Shown one piece after another: positions 12,401 to 25,400 of a stretch of 64,000 nucleotides of DNA (the first letter of the stretch is position 1; each line of letters opens with the position of its first letter). The stretch is from the NCBI GenBank assembly GCA_028673005.1, contig CM054117.1:33390561-33454560 (forward strand). The letters are read 5' to 3'. Below the pieces are notes generated by a model. It saw only the letters and a list, made by a program, of their open reading frames with translations, had not been told where the DNA came from and did not search any database. Source of the DNA: Tanypteryx hageni. Taxonomy: Eukaryota > Arthropoda > Insecta > Odonata > Petaluridae. Position numbers and translations under genes: made by a program.

Positions 12401-15400
12401 ATAAGTAGGATTTTTTCCAAGGTCGCCCGGCCCCCTGTTTATTTGGTTTGAGGAGACCGTGCAAATTCAGCGTTACATCCTTCGGAAGGGACGTTAAGCC
12501 ATTTTGGCCTTGGGAGAGGCGGAGGAAATGAAAGATGTCTGGTCTTTTGGCTCCTCTTACTATCTTGATTCCATGACAAAAACGGCACATGTGAGCAACC
12601 TCGGAACTTAGTGGTGTGCTGTTCGGCAGGCTTATCCAGAAATTTGCCGGCACACCGGCATGTCGTTCGGCATTTAAAGGTTAAAGTAGTTGTCATTTTC
12701 CCTTTCAATGCCAGATAATTAGTAAAATGTCTAGTTATTTTTACTGCCATACTAGTAATCAGGTTCTATTTTTAAGCAATTATTGGTAGATTACCTGAGA
12801 ATCAGAATGGACAGAGGGTCAAATGAAAAACAAGGAATTTTGGAACTGGTTCATGTAGTCATAGAACCAACTTATATATAAAAATGCATCATTTTACTGC
12901 ACAAAATTCCTGCATTAAAACAATAAACACGGAGGAACACTAGTAAGTAGAAATAAAAAATCTGATGTGGCACCACATGACTTTCTCCATACATGTATTG
13001 TTTCTAAAAATTCAAAAACCTTACAAAGAATAGACAAACTCATACCATAATCTTTTGAGATTGGATATAGTCACGAAGCTCCAATGCATAAAAAAGAGTG
13101 TTACTAAGACAACTAAGCGTCAAGTGTTTACAAAAGTTGCCTCCAGGTGGTGTGGTGGTAGCTAAAAAATATAATTTTTATAATATCTCTTTAAAAATGC
13201 TTTATATGAGAAAATGGTTTGAACAAAAGTTGTAGAAAAATTACCTACAACTTTTATTCCATTAATTTTTTACATTGATTAAATTTTAAAGCAAATATTT
13301 AAAAAATGGATGTGATAAGAGTAAATACCCACTTTTGGTTTACCGATTTTAACCAAAAACTAATCAACTCTTGTCCTATTAATAAAAGTGTCAAATATAA
13401 ATTTCGTGAAGATTTGATTAATAGTTTGCGAGTTATAGCACCCACAAAATTAATATCACACAGACATCATCGAGAAAATGGTCAAAACATGTTCAGAGGA
13501 CTTCAAAACATTGAAATCTGGAAATCAATTTTTTTCATGAAAACAATACTTTTCCCTATACTACATATGGAGAAAGTAAAAAATGTATTTCCAGCTGTTA
13601 GACTTCTCTTTTTCTACAAAAGTCACCAAAAATTGTCCTGTTTCTTTTTGGGTTAAAAGAGCCAAGTACCATGGTTTTCAAATCTGTATGAGAATAAATT
13701 AGGCCTAGCAAGTGATATCGCTTGTAGGAGAAATAATGGCCTTTGTTCTTCACATGTTTCACAAATGATATGACTGGATTGTGTGAAGCATATAGAAATT
13801 AAATCACATGTTGAAGAAGCTACCGTATTTACTCAAATATATGGCACACCCAAATATAATATTCACCCCAATTTTCGTAGTTCAATTTCAAGAAAAAACA
13901 TTCATAGAAAGTATATGAATGTAATGTGCTGTAGATTTTGGTGAAAGTCATTTTAAGCAAAAGAAATTTGGGCAAATATGGTAATATATGGCATACTTCC
14001 ATGAATAAAAGGAAAAAGATCTTCCAAGTGTGATTCCTGAAATTGCTTCACAAAACTATTGTTATATGTATCAGTGATGATGTTGACTTTGTAACCAAGA
14101 TAATGTATCAGTAGTTTTATAAAGTGATTTTGTCTTTGGCTTAGGAGTTGCAAGTATAACATGAAAATTTTCAAAATTCAATCTCAAACTTGCACATTTT
14201 GTTTTGGGTGTATGGCCTTCATTGCCCATCCAGTGATTCCCCATGTTGGTAGTGTAATATAATGGATACTTAATTGGTGTTTTGTTTAAGAAGCATTCAA
14301 GAACTGTGATGCTCTATATTAAATAAACTTAATCTGACTTTACTATTTTAATGTGAATTGCTATTTTTGTTGCAGTAAATAAAATAATTGTGACTTTATG
14401 TATTGAAAATTTTATTCTATAATCAAGGTACTTCCAACTGGCCAGGAAATGAGGTTTATTTTCTTGATAAAGGCTGAAGCAACTACAGCCTTAGCAAAGT
14501 GACACTAAAAGTCATCAGCAGGGAATTATGCATCATTCAACTCCAAATGTCAGATCTAAATAATCACAGTATTATTTTGCATCATTATATGTATTGATCT
14601 GAATTGCTTGTTTTCTTTTAATTGTTATTTTCAAAAACCATTAATGTGAGTTAGAACATATGCAGGGCCCAAGTGCAATATATTCCCCCCTCCTGACTAT
14701 AGTGCTGCCAATACCTACAGCCACATACAGAACTATGTCGTACTATCAACCTTTAGAAATGATTCCATGGCACTTGTGCAGTTTATTCCTCCCATTTCCC
14801 CTCCACATATTCGCGTGTGATTTTCGATATTTTGTTCTTTCCAAGGAAATAATGATTAAAAATCTGATGTGGCCACCACATGACTTTCTCCATGCCTTTA
14901 ATATTTCTAAAAATTAGGTTAAATAATAAAAAACATTTTAAGAAATTTTACTTTACAAAGAATAGAAATAAACTTAAACCATAGCGTTGTGATATTGGAT
15001 ATAGCCACAAAGCTCCACCAATTAAAAAAATAAAAAGGAGCGTTACTAAGACATAACTAAGCATCAATTGTTAACAGTAGTTGTTGGTAGGTGGCATGGT
15101 GGTGGCAGCTAAATAATTTAGTTTTTAAGATCTCTTAAACAATGCATTATATGGAAAAATGTTTCAAACAAAGGTTGTAGAACATTAAATTTCCTACAAC
15201 TTTTATTCCAGTATATTTTTAAATGTATAAAATATTAAAGCTAATATCTCAAAATAACGGATAAGTGACAAGAATAAACACCCATTTCATTGTCCGATTT
15301 TTACCAAAAACTAATCAGTTTGTATTATTGCAATTGAGAGGGAAACATAATGAAATATAACCAAAAGAAAGTCTTTCATGTTCCTGATTAAAACATGACT

Positions 15401-16242
15401 GCAGAATCATTCCTCATAGACTCATGTCATTGCTCAAACTTTATATATATACTAGTAATTGGTGCTTGCAAACTGCAATCATTGGTGCCCTATAACCACC
15501 ACACCAAATTTCATTCCTACTACTTGGTGGGAATTACCGTAAATTAATTGCCAAATATTCCGCAATGCTATTTACACAGGAAAAATTCAAATGTTGGACC
15601 ACCTGGAGTTGAACTGAGGAATCCTACAGGAGTGGTCTCATAATATTTGCTTGTCTATTCATGGTATCTACAAACCCTGACAATTTCAGGTCTCTATTTC
15701 TCTTAGTTCGGGCTACATACCGGAATCACTTTTCCCATTGCTTTTAAATGTCACGGTCTGAGAGTGATGTCATGACACTAAGCTACTTATCAGTTCGTGG
15801 CACTAAGCTCTTGTTCAGTTTTATTAACACATTAAATAAATTCCTGAAGTAAAGCATTGCCTCATAGTCATGACATAAATATTGGGCCATTGTTATAAAT
15901 TGTATAAAATCCCATTTTTATGCAGTAAAAATCGAATAATTGGACTAATTCGGCACGGATTCGTGTTCTACTTTCAGGAAAAATAATCTTCGTTCTTTTC
16001 CCGTCTTCTAATTCATGTCCGGAGTTTGTACCTTAATTAAAAGTAATTTAAAAATGCAATTATAAAAAGGCTTGTACGGATTTAAATGGTTTTCCAATGG
16101 GACGTGAAAATGAACGTTTTGGGGTGTAAAAGACTCCATTGTAAGGGGAAATTTTGGATTTTTCCTGATTGTTTTGGACCAACACCAAGATTCCCTCCAA
16201 ATTTCAGCTCTGTGAAATATCTAGAAGTACCTTAGGTTTTAT

Positions 16243-16314
<72 letters not shown>

Positions 16315-19300
16315 TATGTGTGTTGTTCAAAATTCTCAATCAGAATTTTATTTTAAAATATGTGCAGGACAGCAGTTAATAAGCTAATGTTTTTATTGGT
16401 GGCATTGTTAATTATAAATAGTTAGCAAAAATTATTTTGACATTGTGGTTTTTATTAGGGCTAAAGCAGTTTTCCTAGGGTTTATCACTATCTGTATTGG
16501 CATAGCATATTGAAAGGAAGGAAGAAATCATATATGTTAGTAGTTTTTCTTTTATTTATGACATTTATTCTTGCCAATCATAAGGTGAAATGTTCAATTT
16601 GAAGGCATTATTTTGCACACACAGGTTACTTATTAGCAGATAATCGCGCAATTAGTTTTTTTATACATTTTGTTTGAGCTTCCATATTTTTTTTTGCTGA
16701 ATTAATTTATTATTAAAATTACCTTTTAAATATTTAAAATAGAGTTTAGAAGCTGCATTTCCTTTTGTGAATTCTGTTATTTGATGAATTCAATGGTTTT
16801 GATTTGAAGGATGCAGTTAATTTATTAATGATGTGGAGTTTCCTATTTTAATTAGAAATTAAGAACGAAATATGAGTGTTCCTTGTTTGCATCTGAAAGA
16901 TCATTTGAATCATTCATATTTTTTTCCTTTTAAGAGACTTGAAAAAATATCCGGCTTGCATTCGAAGTCGGCTTCCAATCGAGCAAATACGGTATGTTGA
17001 AGATTGTGTTTTTCATGGGTGTTGTTTAAAATTAAGGCTTTTGGTCATTTTTATCTTTTGCTTTTGTAGTTTATTACATGACACATTTTACTCAGCTTAA
17101 ATTATGAGTAAATGTTATCATAAGTTGGACTTAACTATGTCTTTTATTCTTACCTATAACCAATTTTATTTTATTTTAATTTTTAAAAATTTTGTTTTTT
17201 AAATTCATTGCTGCTATTAGCTCAGTAATTGTCCTGTGCACTTAGAAATGAATTAAATGTAACATTCCATTCCTTCCTCAGTTCTATGAAGATATGTATA
17301 CTCGTGTCAAGAGACACAGAAGGCCTCCAAAACAACTGACATATACGTCTAAACAAAGAAAAGCCCATGGAAAAATTGGTAAATAGCTTTATTGAATATT
17401 TAACATGATTTTTATGTATAATTTTGTTTTTATTTGCAATATGTTGAATTATTATTTAATCGAAGAATTGTCTTTGGTATAGACGAAATTTTCTTGTATC
17501 CATCATATTGGATATTTTGCCATTGTTTCATGTTTCTTTCTATTTTAAACAGATGTTATCAGTTTCTTAACTTAAAAGGAGTTAAGATGAAAATGAGGCT
17601 TCACATGGTATTACACCTACTCCCCGATTAATGCTATTAATTCGTACCAGAAAAATTGAAACTAATTGAAACAGTACTGTTCTGAACACATACTTCCATA
17701 TGAAATGAAGTTATAAGCTTTAATTAGTTTAATTTTTTTTCTCTGACCGTTGGTCATCATTCATGGTCCTTTTATTTAAGGGGAAAATAGATTTAAAACA
17801 AAGTCCACTCTATATTTTGACCAACAAAAACATTGACAAGTGTACACAGAATCATCAAGCAACTCCAAAGACTACTGATGTCTTCTGTGTTGTAGATGCG
17901 TAGAGGCGGTGTGCAGTGGGCTTCACAAATTACACCAGAAATTTGGAAGAGCATTAATGTGGAACACACAAGCGCAATTTGGAACAAGGTATTAAATTAT
18001 TTTAAGCGTTAATGAATAGCGCTTATCAGGACAGCATTAATGCGGGGAGTGGGTGTATTGTTGAAAAATCTATTTTAGGTTGGAAATATGATGCACTCCA
18101 TGTTTATAAGCTATTTTGTCTGGAACACTGTATGCAGTTAAATGGGAGCACATATAAATGCTTATGGGTCGAGAACAGTATTTCCAATTTAAATCTTTCT
18201 TTCAAATTCTTTTAAATTTTAGACTTTTAAAAGTCCTTGGTAATGCCATGGCTTTCTTCTCTATTTGAATAATGTAGGAATAGCTGAAACATAGCATGCA
18301 AGCCTTATATCAAATGTTTATACAAGTAATATTTAGGAAAATGTCACTTTTAGCTCTTGTATTACCTTAAATATCCAAAGGAGCATAGCCATAAACAAAA
18401 TATATAGCTTCCCTTCATCTTTTGGTTTCAAAGTATATTGTTTGTATCCTCTGTGGTTTAAATGCAAATAATTGAATGAATTTGCAATCTAGATCTCTTT
18501 GAAAAATGAATGCAAAATTCTTTAAATGTAACCCAAAAAGATGCACTTGGGTGGTTATTTTAATCCCTAAATTTTAACTGCTATCCAAAATATATTCAAG
18601 GTTAAAAAATTAAATTCACTACATACTAGTCAATAAAAGGCATGTGTTAGAAGATTGTTCTGTCCTCGACCAGTTTAAAACTGGAAGCGACCATCGATTG
18701 GTACAATGCAGAATATATTTCTATTCAAAGTTGGAAAGACAGAATCTTGTAAAGATGCCTGTCTATTTTCAGCACAAAAAAGAACGAAAGAAAGAATTTC
18801 AGCTTGAACTTTAAAATCAATTTCTACCTTGGCAATCTCACCATTTGCGAGTGAGGAGTTTTCTTCGATGTATCTCTTTGAGGACATCTGTTGAGGCTGG
18901 TTTATACTAGCTTGGCTAGTTTGGCCCCAACCAAGAAAATATCCGCTTTTAGAAATGTGAAAATTGATCTGCTACGATAGTTCAGTGTTAAAATATCCAC
19001 CTGGCAAGTGGAAGACCTGGGTTTGATTCCTGATCATAGCAGACTTTTTCTCATTTCAAAAACATTCCCCAGTAACTATATGGACAAGATCCTCTCCAAA
19101 ATTTTTGTCGTGCTTAAGCACTTGACTGGGCATGATGAGCATACTCGTCATGAGTACAGTGCAAACCATTTGGGCATGATGGTTATATTTGTCATCAAGG
19201 TTTTTTTCATCTTTCTCTATGACAAGCTATTTTGTCATGAGCTTCCCCTTGTAGTCCTTGGTCCTTTAGGTTCACATTCATGCAAACAGTTGGCAGCTAG

Positions 19301-19412
19301 GCCAAATTTGCTGAGATGTGTGTGTACGTGCGTATAGGGCTGCCATGTCCCCAATCCAATAAATTGAGGACACTTGATGACAAAAATGAAGACTTTTTAG
19401 GACCTCTCTCCC

Positions 19413-19466
<54 letters not shown>

Positions 19467-22400
19467 ACGAGTGATTTATTTATATTTTTTATCTATATTA
19501 CTAAAATCCTATTTCTGGTTCTCTCTCTCTCTTGAACGCTCTATACCTCAGCCATTTTTAATCTCTGGGAATTTCAGCTCTCTTTTTTATCGAGTTATTC
19601 AACTAATTTTCTTAATTTGTTATTTAAAACCAAACATACATTCCAAAAAATATATTCATTAAACTCACGTCACCTCAGGGTGTGAAAATACAGATAACTG
19701 GAAATGATAACAGAGCAGAAAATCAAATAATTAACAAGTGAATATATGAAATTGTATTTTTATAACCAACTTTTATATAGTTAATACTTAAATATGAATA
19801 AACTCTATAATATAATTATGATAGCCTTTCTGCTTGTATGGGCGTAAAAAGTTGCAAAAGTGTCTACCAACTGTTGAGTGATGTGGGGGTCAATTTATTT
19901 AACCTTGAATCTTTTTACAGTTGAGAGAATAGCAGACAGAAGTAGATAACTCAGTGGCAAATGTAAGAATGTTTGGTATACAAGTAGTAAGAAGTTTGAT
20001 AGTATCTTTTGTTTCATTAATGAAAATACTGATATTGCTTAAAATAACGAAAATATACTGCTAGTTGAGAGCAGAAGCATAACTGAGAAATATGGCGCCT
20101 ATGGCAAAATTTTAAGGAAACCTTGTGTGCACGTAGAATATGATTTTTGCTACATTTTCATAAAGAATATTAACGTTTTTATTAACAATAACTTAAATAT
20201 TTGAGTATTAAATTAATATTTATTTATGGTAAAATAAACTTTTTCATTTTTTTGCTGGGAAGTTGGGCGCCTTTTGCAAGCGGCGCCTATGGCAAATGCC
20301 ACCTTTGCCATACCCTAGTTATGCCACTGGTTGAGAGTAATTCAGCTTTAGATACTACTAGGAGTGAAACTGTTGAATATTTCATATTTTAGTCACCTAA
20401 CTTAACCCTTCCCATGTCACTAAAATATACAGAGATTATAAATTCCTGTTCATTTTTTTCAGATATAATTTAAAAAAAATGGGTATTTTTTTAAAAAGCC
20501 AAATCAGTCAACTACATATTCATATATAGCAAAACTGCACTTATAACATAAATATTATAGATATGAGGTAGTTATTACTCTCCAAGTATGATGTTGTTTA
20601 GCAGTGATTTTTCTAAAACTGGTGGTGCATCTCTGAATACTGTCTCTAACTAACACTATTAAATATATACACTATTTACAGTTAATTGAATATTTACATC
20701 TGTTTGCACTCCGCTACTCCTCAAATATTTTTCTTTGTGTGATAGTCCTCAATGCAATTGGAAAATAGCATGAGAAAATCATTTAAAGAAAAAACATCGC
20801 CCAAAAATTGCATTTGCTTGATCCATTCTGTACTGAAATATTCTTGTATTTCAGTCTTTGGATTTAGGCCCATGTTTATAATTACGCCAAGGAAGGCCTC
20901 GATATCACAAGATTCACTACTCTTCCAATTAGCGAGACGTGATGTAGGTGAATTCTGCTTGGCCAATTTTCTGTTTTTGTCGTAGAGATTGGTTTCATCG
21001 CGTATTAGACTGATCATTTCATCTCCAAAAAAAGTCGGAAATATTGTATAGGTTCGCTGTGAATATTAAAATCACTTGGAAGAATCATTCCCGGTGTAAC
21101 CTCACTAAAATTAGGTTGAAAACTTGGACCAGGGTCATTAGAAACAATGTCCAACCAACCTGTCGTAAGTCTTGGCATAGGTTCACCATTTAACACGATT
21201 TCCTCCTCATCTTCGTCTAATTCCCTTTCACTATTCATCAGACTATCTGATTCATCGCTAAAACTATGGAAATATTCTTCATCATCACTTATTTCAGCTA
21301 ATAATTGGACCAAATCCGATACCGATACTTCAAAGTCCGCCATGACGGATGTTTACGTTCTCAAAAAGGAAATTCAAGTTCGAAAAATTTTATGGGTTAT
21401 TTTGACTTACTCGGTGCTTTGACGTCACTACCAGTATTCTCTTTCGAAAGCGACCATCTCCTGCCATCTAGTATCACTTACGGAAGGTAGAATAAAAGCT
21501 ATGTTAGTGAATGGCAGAATGCGGAATATATCGTATACGACACGGAACAGCAGGCATCTGCTTGCGGAATATGTCGCAAACGACATGCAAGGGAAAAACG
21601 CAAGTGCGGAATATATTGTATTCGACACGGGAAGGGTAACTTAAATAACAAAAATAATAAATTGTACTTTTCCTAAAATCACATCTCTGGAATCCTGCAG
21701 TTTAGAGAAACTATTTTTCAGGATATATTTTCTATATGAGCGATAGACATGGTATAAACTCGGTGGATGTATGCTTTGCTGCTATGGATAACTGGAAAAA
21801 ATCGTTAAAAAGTACATGCTGCTACAGATGTAGACAAACAATAATGCATCGCATCTGCTATTCTATACGACAGCAGTTGGTAAAAAAGTGCCTCATGTAA
21901 TTTGCTCTGCAATATCTCCCTCCCATATTTTCATAAAATTTTCATTACAAGTACATTTAATTTTATTTTACATCCAACAAAAATTTTACATAAACAAAAG
22001 GCAAAATTGCCAAGTACGTATACCCCTTTTTTAATAATAAATGTCAAGGATTAATATGACTTGATTAGTCTATAAATTAGCAAAAATTGGTGAAATGTGT
22101 ATTGCAAAAACTTTCTCATACTCGTATACACTCTTTCCTGACTGTAAATAACTCTTACTGCTACAAAAACAACATAACCGCTGAAAATGTCTTCTTCACG
22201 TTAATTGTATTAGTATTTTGATTATGTGAGTTGTGTGAAAATCAAACTTGATTAATAGTTATACCATATATAAATATCAAGTATTTATAGATTGATGAAG
22301 CCACATAGGCACTGAAGCTTTTTTGTTTGATGAAGGTTGTTGAGAGAACTGGGGAGAGCTAGGTGGTAACTGGGCGTAAAAATCTATACATGTCTGCCAG

Positions 22401-25400
22401 AGAAGGGCCCACTTTGTCGATTCTAGAAAAGTGCATAGAACGATTCTCTCCTTTGCTGGTGGAGGTTTTTGGGTTTCGCTGCGTTGGCGGCATTTCTGGC
22501 TCTCGACGTTTCGCAGACGTTGCAGTCTGCATCTTCAGCAGCAAAACCCAAAAACCTCCACCAGCATTCAGCAACGCTGCGAAAGCCTTCAACTCAAATT
22601 GATTCTCTCCTTTATTAAGATTAACCATATCGAGGAATTATATCCATAAATGGAGTACGAGTAGAACTTATTTTTAATGGTGTGATTTTGGCTTCAGTTT
22701 TTTCAAAACACTGTTTTTAAATATAATTGTAATATTCAATAAAAAATTTATTTTTCAACATAGGTGTGTGATTTTTCTTTTATTTTACTCGTAATTTATC
22801 ACAGAATACCGCTGCATTCATAACTCCATGCCGACAAAGTGGGCCCTTCTGTGGCAGACGTCCACATATTACTAGGAAGATGCCTGTTGAAATTCAACAG
22901 GAAAGTTTTTTTATGAAATTTTGTGAATATATGCAATACGTAGATATTATCCTAGTCAATGGTGACCAATTACATGAAACCGGCAACAGTGCAAATCACT
23001 AATTCTTGCGTTAAAAAATGATCTGTTGATCGAGTTTACATGTATTAAAAAACCGATGGCAGGAAAACAAACTTTTGTTCTTTTAGGCATTCATTATTTC
23101 AAGATTCAAACTCCTACAATGTTGTAAATAAATAACTCCTGAACCGTAAGATAATCCAAGTGAGCAATCACACGTCAATAAAAGAAAAATAGAGGGAAAA
23201 AGAAATTATATTTATGCTTACAAGTTTGCAGGATGATGGTCTACAGGGACTTCAAGGAAAATTCATGCTTTCAAGTTGCCCTTTTTTCGTTCCGGGACAC
23301 TGGCTACATGCCAAACATGCTTTCCCCTAAAGGTTTTATCAACGGTCTGGGCGGGAAGTTCAAAAGTGACGAAAACTGAAAAGTATTAAAACAATCAGAC
23401 AGGAACCAAACGTCAGGCAATAATGCTCTTTGCAAACGGACTGCCCTCGGCATTGACGGACGGTGAATGGTCTGAAATCGCGGACAAAGTGACGATAGGG
23501 AGTGGATTCTCAGCTACTGGACGGCCGTCGGCCATGAGTCCATTAAATCCGAAGTCTGTTAAATCGGAGTCCATTAAATTGAGGGTTTACTGTATTCCCA
23601 TTTCGTATTGCCATCAATTATATTGGAAAACTTCTTATCTTTTATGTAATAATGAAGTGTGTGATTTCCAAACTAATTTATTGCCAGATTTAAAGTGCAG
23701 CTGTCACTTAAAAATTTATTTAGTGTCCTTAATGTATCACACAGATTGAGTTAGTTTTAAAAATTGTAGAACTTAAAATTTAGTTAATTTATTAATTTTC
23801 ATGTTGCTTAATGTATTTTATTTCACAGATGGGAGTGGTCCAGACTCAGAAGGAGATGACTCAACGACTGATGACGATGATTTTGGAAATACGTCGGATG
23901 AAGCTGAAGAAGAGCAGGTAGAGGGGGTTGTAGATGAAGAGATGGGGAGGGGCTGCGGAGCAAGGGGACGAACTCGTTCTATCAAATATCGTTTGCGTCA
24001 GAATAAGCCAAGAGTGGAAAGGTTCCAAATTAATGTTGGTAAGTGATATTTTATCATTATCTGCCCTTAACATATGTAGGATCAGTTTAAAGTTTAATCT
24101 CTGTTAACATTTTTTCTTCTATGCATTTTAAACTATCTTATTAAGAAGAGTAATTATGTTCATTATGATAATATGACTATGGGAATGATCTTTTTTATTA
24201 GTTGTAGATTGCTACTAGGCTTATTTTGTGAAGATTGCTTGATATCAAAAAAGGAAAGCTTTGTAATAATTGCTGTATACTGGAAAAATTTGTTTTGAAA
24301 TGCAGTTCATCATTTAATTTATGTCATACGCATATGCATACAATTTGTAAGCATATGTCTATTCATCACAGACAAAATTAAGAGTGAAATTATGCTGCCA
24401 GATTTAATCTTTTGAAGGTCTGATTGCAGTTTTTGCCTTTTCAAAATTGTTGTCAATGTGACTAACCTGTTGCCCAAATACTAGGATATAACCATGCATC
24501 ACCATTATTCATATTTCTGTCGGTGTTGTTGCTCTATTAGTTCATGGATACTAAACAAAACTTGGATGTATGAGTACAATCTCATTCAAAATTGCTTCTA
24601 CGTTTTAACTTAAATTTTTTACAACTAACACCACCCATTTACAGCAAATCCTCAGGTTTGGATTCTATGGTCTTTAAAGGCTTTATTTCACGAATGTTGC
24701 AGCTACAAAATTCTTTTTTTGTTGATTTACTCATCAGAAATTTATGCAAATTAATAAAGTGAATTACTTTTATTTAGCTACAGGCATCCCTTGCATAGCA
24801 ATGCTTTGCTCAATGAAATTTCACTGTTATCATAGTATTGTGACCCTGTTTTCACTCTTATGATGTACATAATATGTGGCTGCAATACTGGTGCCAATCT
24901 TTGCAGTCAGTCTCGGCTCTCAGCTTGGCATCAGTCTTCCCACTTTGTTATAAGCTACTGATATATGCTTCAATTGCAAAGTAACCATGGTCAGTGTAAT
25001 CCTCAGCACCTCAACACCCGGTGCCTCAGAGCCATAGTATCCAAATTCACACGATTCCTACTTATTGAGAATCAACCAGATGACTTTGTGACTGAAATAT
25101 ATATCGGTGCCTTACAATTTAGTAAAGATCAAGGAATATTTTTCATATCAAATTTAGTTGTGCTATCTCAGCTCTTATACAAATTAAAATAAGACTTGCC
25201 ATGTTAGTTGTGTTCGTTTGTAGTTTGTTTTTTGTCTTGCCATCTGTCAGATGTAATATGTACCGTAAAATGCATTTTAAAATTTGTGTCTGTAGCCAGG
25301 AATGCATCTCTTCTTTATTGCGTAGTTTTTATGTGAAATTGATTTTCATTTTCGGAGTTTTTCAGTAACGAAGTATTTTTCATGGATGTATCAACAACTC

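Larger units (their letters stand above)
11283..16934 (+). other. ATAD2 intron 4
   Basis: 5652-base intron holding two adjacent SINEs, two inverted-orientation copies of family A, one small MITE, an unclassified repeat and a TA/TG microsatellite. The intervals 11283-12150 and 16320-16934 show nothing recognisable. Confidence 0.75.
17379..23828 (+). other. ATAD2 intron 6
   Basis: 6450-base intron with a tRNA-like SINE (18970), a TA microsatellite (19414), a hAT MITE, a deleted piggyBac, family D copy 2, a nested foldback and a Tigger-like end at 23545-23597. The interval 17379-18250 shows nothing recognisable. A short block at 18253-18320 is shared with 26235-26310. Confidence 0.75.

Noticed and set aside
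13306..13656. 116-codon plus-strand frame
   Set aside because: It lies in a family A copy; other copies do not keep the frame.
16169..16387. Open frame across the TA/TG microsatellite
   Set aside because: Its middle is Ile-Tyr and Val-Cys repeats made by the microsatellite; no conserved protein.
18970..19041. Functional tRNA gene
   Set aside because: One acceptor mismatch, an anticodon GGC not normally used and a SINE-like tail make a retroposon more likely.
22359..22649. Several overlapping frames on both strands
   Set aside because: They arise because the inverted repeat arms lack stops in several frames; explained by the foldback.
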